Below, piece by piece: positions 10,826-19,429 of a stretch of DNA of 64,000 nucleotides; the stretch's first letter is position 1, and every line of letters begins with the position of its first letter. This DNA comes from Ilyonectria destructans (taxonomy: Eukaryota; Ascomycota; Sordariomycetes; Hypocreales; Nectriaceae), in assembly GCA_020740775.1 (NCBI GenBank), contig JAHEWK010000032.1, positions 372,001 through 436,000 of the forward strand, read 5' to 3'. The notes beneath the pieces were generated by a model, which was not told the DNA's origin, ran no database searches, and saw only the letters and a program-made list of their open reading frames with translations. A program made the translations under genes and the position numbers.

Positions 10826-11109
10826 ATTCCACGGCAACAGCTTGTTGAATAAACTCCTGTCCGGCCCTTCACAGCAGATAGTCCCTGAAGATGCCGAAAA
10901 CCTAGGGGACTGTTATCAAGACGGTAGCAGAAATATGATTCTTCAATCAGCACTAGAGGTGGTCAGAGTATAGGGAAGCTGTTGGATCCGTTACGGTCAA
11001 TTTTATCGATGCAATAGTCTTCAAATTGATGATCATGATCGCGATGACCTTCCGGTCATCCGGACCGGCCCGAAGAGGGGTTATCTGACCCCCTTCATGA
11101 CTAAGGTCC

Positions 11110-11298
11110 TGTCAGATATGTCAGAGGCAAAAGTTGCCACCTGTTGCCACCTATCACCACCTATCGCCACCTATTGCCACAAGGCTTAGCAATCAGCTTC
11201 TAGCTGATTCTATATAGAAGAGAAAGGGTATATAAAGTTTACTCTAAAACCTCAAGAGAGAGAGAGGATACACAATCTTTTCACCCCAACATTCGACA
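11110..11298 (+). repeat. Copia-type solo LTR 3 (189 bp), plus orientation
   Basis: TGTCAG ... TTCGACA flanked by GGTCC on both sides (11105-11109 and 11299-11303). It contains a run of GCCACCTAT-like short repeats (about 11132-11178) and a TATATAAAG box at about 11230. The segment around 11175-11240 matches, inverted, part of the LTR at 11786-12012. Confidence 0.85.
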
Positions 11299-11785
11299 GG
11301 TCCGGATATCAATCTATCGAGGGTTTCCTAGTACAGGGTCTCCCTCTCTTTCCAACAGAAGCTTTACTGGGCAGCAGGCAGAGGAATTTTTGAGACTATT
11401 TTGCGTACAGAATGACCGTCTAATAGCAGGTTTCCAGAAACAGGAAGAGTTAAGAACTCTACTACCTCTGAGATTGCCTGAAGCCTCAAATCGGTCAAGC
11501 TTAAAGGAGTTCAAGTCCCATAGTTCCACAAAAAGGCGATCTATGACCGGCTGCGAGGTTGCAGAGCATGCTGCCACTCAAGCAGATCGAACCGAATTAG
11601 TACAGGAAGTTGACAAGCTTCCTAATCCTTCCTCCAGACCCTCCTCTCCCTTATCCACGACGCCACAACCCCTCCAGGAAACGAAACGTATGCGAAAACC
11701 GAGTGCGAAGGCTACAGAAATGGCGGTAACTGCTGCTGAGCAGATTAGGAAGAGATCAAGAAAGGATAACGAGATGGAGACATCT

Positions 11786-12012
11786 TGTCGGAAAGCTAGC
11801 GTAGCACTCTGATATTAATCGTGTATATTATATTGTATATCTGTATATTCCTCCTCTCTTCTTATTCTGAGGTATCAGAGCAAGCTTTATATACCTGTTC
11901 TGTGCTGTGTAGAATCAGCTAGAAGCTGCTTCCTAAGCCTTGTGGCAAAGTGCTAGGCAACTGATCACATGACCCACCCGGTCTGATGCCGGGTGCATGG
12001 TCCAATCTAACA
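11786..12012 (-). repeat. Copia-type solo LTR 4 (227 bp)
   Basis: TGTCGGAAAG ... TCTAACA flanked by CATCT on both sides (11781-11785 and 12013-12017). The TATA-like box reads on the minus strand, which sets the orientation. It interrupts the 11097-12125 frame. Confidence 0.88.
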
Positions 12013-12409
12013 CATCTAGGCCTCAGCCGAAAAAGAGAAAGGTTTCCAAGGAGGATGAATCTCAATTGGAATTGCAGGAACAGCCTACCCAAGAATGTAT
12101 ATTAGTGGATCTCTGCTCGATGTAAAGACCGAGTTATTCCTATTCAGATCTTAGTCCAGAGACGACGTCTCTTAACCCTTGCTTAGCGCATTAATCCCTG
12201 TCATTTGACTGTCCCAGTCCTGGGAACTGGGATCTCACGTGACCACGTGATGTGGGTCACCCACTGTACATAGTAGCTTCGCGTCACCCATAGCTTCTTG
12301 CCTCTTCACGGCACAACAACGATTCTAAGTCGACCCCAAGTTCCGTCCCGTGATAGCCACCATCAGCGCGAGCCTGCGTTCTTGCCTCGCCGGGCTCCAG
12401 ACCGTTTCT

Positions 12410-13407
12410 TCACCAAGAGGCCGATCCGGAGTGCAGGGTAATGCCGAAAGCGAAACCAGTATATCGCGGCGAGCTTCGCCCACTGTAGTCTGCCAACCCG
12501 TGCGCCGCATCCAATTGGTGAAAAGGGTAGAGGATATGGACCCGCTGGGACCACATAGCGCTCCTTGGTCGGCCTGCCTGTCTAGGCGCTCGCGCTCTTC
12601 CGTGAGGAGTTACTGCGTGAAGTTCTTAATCGGATCTGGCGTTTTCTGCAGCAAAAGGCTGGTATTTACCTGCCTTGCAGGCGTCTGAGCATCCTCGCGT
12701 CTAACGGTCCAAGACCTATATATTCCCTGAGCCACCTAACTCTGGAAGATAGTCCTCTTTGAATGTGATCTCGTAACCAACGATGGCCCGATTTCCCAGC
12801 GAGCTTGATCTCTGCTGCGTGACTCTTTCTGAGATGGCTTTCTAGAACAATATCGCTAGTAGATCGGAGACTGCAGAACTTACAAGCTGAGCTATATATA
12901 TCTTTCAGATGAGGATGAGGAATACTACCATCGAGCCACAGACTAAGGTCCTTAGTGTAACGGTCTCAAGGTAGTGTATTGCAACTAGCTAGGCCACTCT
13001 ACAGAGTATACCAAACTTAAGGAAAGAAGAAGAAGAGAAAGAGAGTAGAGGAGGTCCATCCATAAATATACTCGTCATGGTGGCTTAAAGGTAAAAGTGG
13101 GCCACGAAAGGCCGAGGGTTCCCGAGGCCACCTACGGGCACAGCCCGTTACACTTAGGGTCGGGATGATTCAGCGAGCGAATAAGCTTGTTCAGGCCACG
13201 GCGGGCTGGTTTATCGACCTGGTGGATCCCGCCGAGGTGCCGGGACACACGATCTTTGCCTGCTGTTATCGCGTACCCGCATTCTTTGCAGATAATAGCA
13301 GGCTCAGGCGAGTTGAAGTATAAGCCAAGTCGATCGAGCTTTGCAAGTTGGCTTGACGAGAGTTGCATGCCAGGCCCAGTGTGGGTGCGATGCTCATCAG
13401 TTGGCAT
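12410..13407 (-). pseudogene. OrsD/DUF3505-type zinc-finger gene split by a gypsy solo LTR
   Basis: The frame starts at ATG 13407. It has a first finger-like motif (CKECGYA ... SRHLGGIH, about residues 39-60) and reaches PDPK, where the solo LTR 12956-13152 is inserted at CTTAG. After the LTR the same frame resumes (DLSLWLDG) and carries a second motif, CKFC ... SHLRKSH. A likely intron starts at the GTAAAT near 12669, and the frame ends at TGA 12410-12412. The spacing of two C2-H2 pairs around a proline-histidine linker is typical of the OrsD domain, named from the orsellinic acid cluster and also found in front of fungal RecQ-type helicases such as the neighbour at 13889-17788. Molecular role unknown. 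The LTR makes it a broken gene. Confidence 0.65.
12956..13152 (-). repeat. Gypsy-type solo LTR, copy 2 (197 bp)
   Basis: Reverse-orientation near-identical copy of 1780-1977. Flanked by CTTAG on both sides (12951-12955 and 13153-13157), an exact 5-bp target duplication, with no internal sequence attached. Confidence 0.92.
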
Positions 13408-13888
13408 TGCTATCTGTCGGGCTAAGTACAAGCAGTACCAGAGTATTCCATATAGAGAGAGCAGTGCAAATCTATTGTGATGTTAGAAGAGTGAGGATGA
13501 ACGTGTACCGTCATCCTCCTTTGCCTGGGAGGGCTTTCGATTCGATTTCATGTAATTTCACTCTACAAGGGTGGCACGGGCTAGGAAAAAGGAGAAAACG
13601 CGGCGCGTTTTGAGTTGCCGGTACACGGCTGTGGGCAGAAACGCGGCGCGTTTTGCGGTGCCAAATGAGGGTAGAGATGTAAGGGGTGTGATTGGTTGAA
13701 AAGTCAAAACGCGGCGCGTTTCTTGCGTTTATTCCTGAGTAGGCTGTTCACTTCGCGCACTTTCAGCTCGAGGCAGCCGTGTTGAAATGAGCATATTGTG
13801 TTGATTGAAGAAAAAAGACTAGCGCTAGCTATGGACAAGAAGGCATCTACATCCTAGCCACCAATGGATCGGAATAGCCATTAATCCG
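13408..13888. other. Intergenic region between two OrsD-related relics
   Basis: Upstream region of the split OrsD gene and downstream end of the helicase relic. Its only striking content is a set of three GC-rich palindromes, listed separately. Confidence 0.5.
13595..13721. promoter_or_regulatory. Three copies of a 15-bp palindrome AAACGCGGCGCGTTT
   Basis: Copies at 13596-13610, 13639-13653 and 13707-13721, spaced 43 and 68 bp. Each is a perfect 7-bp inverted repeat around a central G, and two are extended by one or more A/T. They lie upstream of the split OrsD gene (start 13407). The spacing and symmetry suggest a binding site for a dimeric DNA-binding protein; the CGCG core resembles MluI-box-like sites. 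Function is inference. Confidence 0.55.
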
Positions 13889-16800
13889 CTAAACCACGGA
13901 TCTCAACAAGCCGTCCTTGGATGGGTCCTCAACTGGCCAGTCCTTGTCCTCGATGATGATCTCGGCCGTAACGCGCTCCCCGGCCCGCCCGGCCCGCCCG
14001 GCCTCCTGAGCGTAGTCGATGATGCTGTGCGGCGCCTTGAGGTGGATCACATGCGTGATACCCGGGATGTCAATGCCCGTCCCCAGCGCCGCTGTAGCTA
14101 CAATGCCACCGGGCGAAATAAATTGTGTGTGTGTGTGTGTGTAGCTACAATGTACAGCATCGTGCCCTGGGCCCAGGCCTGGAAGCCGGCACTGCGCTGG
14201 GCAGCAAAGTGAGCATCACTGTCCTCGCGCATCCCGTGGTAGTAGTGGCACTGCAGCTGCTGAGCCAGCGCCCTGCACTTGGCGTGGCTGGTGCAGTATA
14301 TGATGCCCTTCTCGCCCGCCGCCAGCCTGTTGCCCACTGTCCATGCCGTCACGAGCCTCTTGACCTCCATGATGCCCTGCCCGCTCTTGACCCGGCGAAC
14401 GGAGTACTGGGCGTTGACGCGGTGGCTGGAGGCGCGGATGTAGAGGGGGTTCTGCAGCAGCATGGCCTCCTCGAACTCCCACTGGCGCAGCGGCGGCAGC
14501 GTCCCGGTGAGGAAGACGAACGGGCAGCCCAGGCTGCGGAGCCGCACCAGCCCGCGGAGCTTCCTGCGGTACTCGTCGGCGGCGGTGAAGGTGAGGTGGC
14601 ACTCGTCGATGACGATGCGGTCGAGCTTCCCGCGCACGCTCAGCTCGGCGGCCCACTGCAGGAAGTTATCGCTACCAGCCGCCTCGGCCGACACGATGAC
14701 CACCCTCGGCCACGAGTCGCGGGCCTCCGGCCAGTGCTTGCAGTCCAGGCCGGCTTCGATGCAGCGGGCGGCCATCTGCTTCTTGAGCTCGGCGTACGGC
14801 GCCACCACGATGGTGACGCCGCCGCCGCTGGACCTCGACAGCATCGCCGGCACCATAAAGACCAGGCTCTTGCCCCCGCCCGTAGGCAGGATTGCAACTA
14901 GAGGCGACTTCCCCGCGGCTGCGGCCCGTACGGCCTCTTCCTGCTGTGGCGATCGGAACTGGGCCTTGTCGTCGCGGAGCACAGCCCGCAGCGCCTGTAG
15001 GATGGCCTCGTCGTCCCCGTCCCCGCCCTTAACTGTGTGGTCGGCCTTGACGATGTCCCCTGTGGCGGCCGACCCCAACCCCCGAAGTGGAAGCACTCGA
15101 GCCCGTTTGCTGGACAGTACAGGCTGCTTCGTGTCTGTGCCCTCCACCGCCCCTCGCTTGCCCTGCTTCGACTTCGACTTCGGCCTCGGCCCGGCCGGTG
15201 TGGGTTGCTGCCCGGCACAGCCGAGGAACTGATGCCACCGGTGGCTGACCTGGCCGAATATGTCCAGAGACTCGGCCGTCAGGCGCTTAAGCACATCGAT
15301 TGTGACGCCGTAATTCTCTGACGTCTTGGTGCTGTGGCTGGCGGCGAGGTCGTCGGGGTTCTCGTACTGCTCGGCATCATCGCCGTCTTCATCATCCTCA
15401 AAGTCAGCCTTGGCCATACCCCGCTGCCGGGTATGTCTCTTGCTGATGGCGACAGCAATATGCCGCCAGTCCCGGAGCGGGATCCGAAGGCCCATGTAGT
15501 GCTTGGTCCATCTGGCCAGCCCGGCTGACAGCTGGGTGCTCCCCCAGGGCGTGCCGTCCTCGCGGTGCCAGATAAAGTCGCTCGGCGGGTTCATCTTGTC
15601 GTAGAGCGACCAGCGGTCGGCCTCCCAGCGGTCGACGAGCGGCCGGATGTAGACGATGTACATCACCATCAGCTGCCCAACGCGCGCGGGCAGGAAGCGC
15701 GGCACCACCTTGGGCGAGTCGAAGTGGGCCTGCGACTTGTGATACTGGGTAATCAGCACGACCTCGCCGTCGATGATAAAGACGTTCCGGTCCCGGTTGA
15801 TGCCGTTGATCAGGCGCAGGCCCGTAATCTCCTCGCCGCGGCTGGGCTGGCCTGCCGTCATGTGGGCTAGGGTGAGCAGCTGCTCCTCGAACTTCTTGAC
15901 GAGCTTGAGATACTGCTAAACCCTAGGCCACTTCCACTCCCACCGCCCTCTGGTATGCAGGAAGTCCTGCCTCTGCGGCCCTGCGACCAGATCCTCGAGC
16001 ATCTCGACCTCTCGCCCGGCAAGTCCGTTGCTGTGGACAAAGGATCGTCCGCGCTGGGTATAGGTTAGGTCGTCCTGTATTGCATCGAGCGGGATGGTAA
16101 ACCGGGTGTTGCCAGCACTCGTATCGCTATGGCTGCCGTCGAGGATATCGCCCCTGTTGCGGTGATGCCGCTCCCTATTACCGTCGCCGTCGTCGTCCTT
16201 TTCTCCTCGCCCGCTGCCTTCCGGCTTCCTCCCCTTCTTAAACATCAGCGACTCCCACAGCAGATCCTCTGCATCCGTAATCATCTCAGCCACCATGCTG
16301 CGGATGCTGTCCATCGGGACCGGCGTGCCCATAAAGAACATGACCTCGCCGTGCTTGCTCCACGACACCATCAGCCGGCTGCCCGTCTCCTTGGCGATCT
16401 TCTGGCCGTAGAGCATCAGGCTCAGGATATAGCCCATGGGCGAGTACGTGGCCTTGCAGAGCCATTGGAGCCGGATCTTGGCGAAGTGCTGCTCCGGGTT
16501 GGCCATGGCCGCCCTCGTTTCCGTCGGCAGGGCCCACTCGCCCAGCAGCACCCTGCCGGTGTAGACGAGGCCCGCGAGCACGTAGGTGAAGAGGTAGGCC
16601 GGCCGGAGCTGCCCCGACTCCCCGTCGATGCCGAGGACGGCGACGAAGTGCCAGAGCGGGCTGTCGAAGGGATCCCCGGACAGCTGCTGCATCCAGAAGC
16701 TGGCCGACACCTGCAGCAGCTCCTCCTGCAGCAGCCTGTCGGGCCAGTGGTCGCTCCGCACGTGGTCCCACAGCTGCTCCAGGCTGGCCCGCTGCGCCTC

Positions 16801-17788
16801 CGTAAAGCGGAAGCCGTGCTGGTCCAGCAGCGCGGCCTCGTCCAGGCTCAGCACGTTCAGGCAGTAGCAGAGGAAGCGTTTCCAGTAGGTCAGGTTCCGC
16901 TCCATGCTTGTCCGCTCCTGCAGCGGCCCGAACGGCCGGCTGTGGGCGTCGTGAGGGTGCGGGCTGGCCAGGAGCAGGCGTGTCATCAGCGGCATGCTCT
17001 TCAGCCCGTCCACGCAGCGCTCGAAGAAGAGGGCGTCGAGGTTGGCCGTCAGCCTCTGGAGTACGTCGTCCTCAGGCCCGGGCATCCGGCTGCAGAGGTG
17101 GATCCGGTGTAGGTCCCGGCCGTTAAAGTGGGCCGTCCACCCGGACCGACGGAGCCAGGTCGTCGTCTCGTGCCTTAGGATACCCTCTGCGAGCACCCTC
17201 TGCAGCTCTTCTTGCCGGCTCTGCTCGTACTTCCACTGCTCCTTGATGTCGGCGATCAGCTTGGAACGCTGCTGCTGCTGTCTGCTGCCGCCGCCTGCCT
17301 CCTCGGGATCTGCGTCTGGATCGACCTCCTCTGCGTCATCGGCCTCGGACGTCCCCGTGGTGACGCAGAAGTAGTGGACAGCGCTGCCGGGTGCGGTGAA
17401 GAAGGTCTGCAGCTTCACCTCGGTCCAGTGGGTTGGGTCGGCCCGGCTTACCTGCCACTGATGCTCTTTCTTGCAGTGGACCTTCAGCCTCTTCCGGCTC
17501 GTCGATAGAAACCGGCACTGCTCAAAGTCTGCATGCAAGGCCCGAGTGGATGGTCAGGCCGTCGATGGCGGCTGTTGGATTGGCGGGTCCGTAGTGGAAA
17601 TCGGCATTGGCAGGCCGCTCTATCTCCAGCGTATTGTATTCGGCCAGAATTGTATTCCGGATGCGGCAGCTAAGGTCGGCATGTTGTCTGGATAGGTGGC
17701 TCGAGAGGGCTGCTATAGCAAAGCCGTGGACCCTACAGATGAGCACCGTATGTGCGGGGGAATAGATCAGCCAATCTGCTGCTGCCAT
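13889..17788 (-). pseudogene. OrsD-RecQ helicase (telomere-linked helicase-like), inactivated
   Basis: Reading from ATG 17788: an OrsD-type zinc-finger start ([13 protein letters not shown] ... SRQHAD), a second Cys/His pair (CRFLSTSRKRLKVHCKKEH), a long helical region, and a segment that weakly resembles a tyrosine-recombinase core (PSRGEEITG ... YHKSQ ... WRHIAVAIS). A RecQ-type helicase follows with LPTGGGKS (Walker A), IDECHL (DECH) and LTGTLPP. Motifs V-VI (TGIDIPG ... QEAGRAGR) lie in another frame down to TAG 13889. Lesions: a frameshift near 17525, one in-frame TAG at 15916-15918 with frame otherwise open for 3.4 kb, and a 47-bp insertion at 14093-14152. RecQ-type helicases of this kind are typically found next to fungal telomeres. 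The region is markedly GC-rich compared with its flanks. Confidence 0.82.
14093..14152. repeat. 47-bp insertion with (GT)n and 13-bp direct duplication
   Basis: The 13-mer TGTAGCTACAATG occurs at 14093-14105 and again at 14140-14152. Between them lie 34 bp including nine or so GT units. Removing 47 bp joins the helicase frame through motif V. The duplication looks like a target-site or repair duplication; 47 is not a multiple of three, so the frame is lost. Confidence 0.7.
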
Positions 17789-17823
17789 TTTTTCCTTCTG
17801 TCTTTTCTGCTATACATAATCTT

Positions 17824-17871
<48 letters not shown>

Positions 17872-17938
17872 TCCCTCTCCCTCTCCCTCTCTCTCCCTCT
17901 CCCTCTCCCTCTCTCTCCCTCTCTCTCCCTCTCTCTCC
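17824..17938. repeat. CT/CCCT microsatellite
   Basis: About 115 bp of (CT)n passing into CTCCCT repeats. It lies just upstream of the helicase relic start, where it would form a GA-rich promoter tract on the coding strand. Confidence 0.95.
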
Positions 17939-18002
17939 AAAGAGGGAGGCAAAGTGGGCCCTGGCTAACGCTAAGACCCGAGAGCCAAAATCGGCCCGCA
18001 CC

Positions 18003-18075
18003 GCCACGTCAGGGTTTAGAGGGTTAGAGAGGGTCGGGTTGAGGGTTTGCGTTGGGGTTAACGTTGGGTTAGGGA
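18003..18075 (+). repeat. Degenerate telomere-like (TTAGGG-related) repeats
   Basis: Several imperfect GGGTTA/TTAGGG units: GGGTTTAG, GGGTTAG, GGGTTGAGGG, GGGGTTAACG and GGGTTAGGG. They lie about 215 bp upstream of the telomere-linked helicase relic. Fungal telomeres are TTAGGG arrays, so this may be an eroded interstitial or former terminal tract. Confidence 0.5.
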
Positions 18076-18366
18076 ATTGCGCGCGCACTACGGCCTCCGT
18101 CGCCGCGCAGCTGGCCGCAGAAGAAGCGCACGCGCGCGTACGATCGGATGGCCGACTTTTTGGCCGTCGCGCAGACGTAGGGGAGGAGGGAATGGGAGAA
18201 AGGGGTTTGGGGGCGGTATCTGGCGACAGGTATTTGGCGCCCCCTGTTTCGGCCCCCACGGGCTTTTGTGTGGGCAGAATCCGCTCACCGCCCGGTATGC
18301 GACGCCGGATACCGCAAACCTAGTTGGTTAGGTTATCCGAGATTATTCTTATTTTCTCTATCTATA

Positions 18367-18801
18367 ACGTGTATGATAAGCAAGCCGGTCAAACAAGCAA
18401 ACCGGTCAATTATACTGTACAGCTAAAAGTGTAAATATTAAATTTTCTAAAACAGGCTATTTAACTAATATATTTTGAAGGAATTAAATATAGATTCTTT
18501 AGAAAAAAAGTCATAATATTGTATTTTTCTTAGACTTTTAATTAATTTATTTAGCTTATTATATTTAAAAATAAGAAAAAAGACAGTGCGAATAAGCTTT
18601 TTCTTAATAATTCTATAAAAAGAAATTATAAAAAATCTAAAAAAGTCTCTTATATAATTTACTACCTAATTAATCTACTTCTAAGTTTTTAGCTATTTTA
18701 ACTTTAGTTTAAATATTTAAGAGTTTTTTTAAAATTGCGATTTAAGGTGTAAATCTTACTGACCGGCTTACTTGTCTGACCGGCTTGCTTATCATACACG
18801 T
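18367..18801. mobile_element. AT-rich MITE (435 bp) with TA target duplication
   Basis: Terminal inverted repeats of roughly 40 bp start ACGTGTATGATAAGC and are bounded by TA on both sides (18365-18366 and 18802-18803). Each end holds two direct AAGC-ACCGGTCA-like units. The interior is extremely AT-rich and has no coding capacity. This is consistent with a non-autonomous Tc1/mariner-pogo element. Confidence 0.85.
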
Positions 18802-18803
18802 TA

Positions 18804-19429
18804 GAATCATCTCGTCAAACGGAATTCGAGCACCAAGTCCCCTCACCCCGGTCATGGAAAAGACGGGGCCGAGACATCCTAGTGCGATTCAATCAACAGA
18901 TTGAAGATCCCCACCCTATTGAGCATTTGTCCCTGATCGAATCGGATGATGGCGTATCTGACCCCGCATTTCCAATCACCACAACTTTAGCCCGACTGTA
19001 CCATCTTTCACCTTACCCAAGTAGGAAAGGCGATAGGCAAGCTTCCGCAAGCGATATTGTTGGTGTCTGACACTGGTCACCACCTCATTAGGCATGTCAC
19101 ACCGGTGACTGCTGCAATCCTAGTATGGAGAAAATCACGGCTCCGGAAGAGCTGTAAAAACGCAAAACGGTATGCTTTTCTAAATACTCATCTATACCGC
19201 ATGGGGCATGTCATACCGACCGGCAAGTGCTAGTATCCGATCTGGAGAAGCAAATTGGTCATGGTGGAGGTACGGGGTTCCACAATGTTACCTTTTTTGG
19301 GCCAGCCAGTCGCTATAACAGCTGCGACGCCCTCTCGAAAATGTCTCCTTTCGCAACACAGCCCGTGGCTTTTACACTTCAACTTCAACTCCATAACCAA
19401 CCTCTTCATCAATATTGATTATTGAAACC
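18804..19429. other. Intergenic region upstream of the HRQ-family gene
   Basis: No convincing gene. Two sections (about 19060-19105 and 19195-19220) share a GGCATGTCA-ACCG-like phrase, possibly a small repeat in the promoter. The last 60 bp before 19430 are pyrimidine/A-rich. Confidence 0.4.

Larger units (their letters stand above)
1626..10873. mobile_element. Candidate three-gene DNA transposon flanked by long inverted repeats
   Basis: A repeat at 1626-2293 recurs in reverse orientation in two blocks around 7365-7429 and 10186-10873. The outer ends read TGTGAAGGGC and its complement. Between them lie three genes found nowhere else in the window: an integrase-core protein (4321-5965), a Cys-rich DUF3716-like protein (6368-7152) and a SUMO-motif protein (2678-3817). 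An integrase-type DDE protein between TGT...ACA inverted repeats fits a cut-and-paste element; Ginger-type transposons are known to have TGTNR ends and retroviral-like integrases. I found no matching short target duplication at the outer ends (ATGA versus GCAG), so the boundaries are inferred. The right repeat has been split by a pogo-type transposon and two solo LTRs, the left one by a gypsy LTR. The element is therefore old even though its genes remain open. Confidence 0.5.
7365..10873 (-). repeat. Right inverted repeat of the block, split by three insertions
   Basis: Reverse-orientation partner of 1626-2293. Its own sequence is 7365-7429, 10186-10230, 10444-10617 and 10826-10873. It is interrupted by a pogo-type transposon (7430-10185) and two copia-type solo LTRs (10231-10443 and 10618-10825). 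The LTR insertions carry exact 5-bp target duplications and the uninterrupted left copy shows the pogo target site, so the interruptions can be removed cleanly on paper. Confidence 0.65.
11097..12125 (+). pseudogene. Small nuclear-type protein gene split by two solo LTRs
   Basis: ATG at 11097 is followed after four codons by a solo LTR (11110-11298). The frame resumes exactly after the target duplication, runs to about 11785, is split again by an LTR (11786-12012), then resumes and ends at TAA 12123-12125. Leaving out both LTRs and one copy of each duplication gives one continuous 200-codon frame. The product is polar. It has a GQQAEEFLRLF segment that looks helical, a Ser/Pro-rich middle, a basic region, a PKKRKV-type nuclear localisation signal and a hydrophobic ILVDL near the end. 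I do not recognise the family; a gag-like fragment is possible. As it stands the gene cannot make this protein. Confidence 0.6.

Noticed and set aside
14125..14901. Long plus-strand open frames opposite the helicase relic (also 16129-17112)
   Set aside because: They are complementary-strand shadows of a GC-rich coding sequence, with low-complexity Ala/Arg/Leu-rich products and no family resemblance.
17767..18259. Open frames over the CT microsatellite
   Set aside because: Arg/Glu or Leu/Ser repeats generated by the simple sequence.
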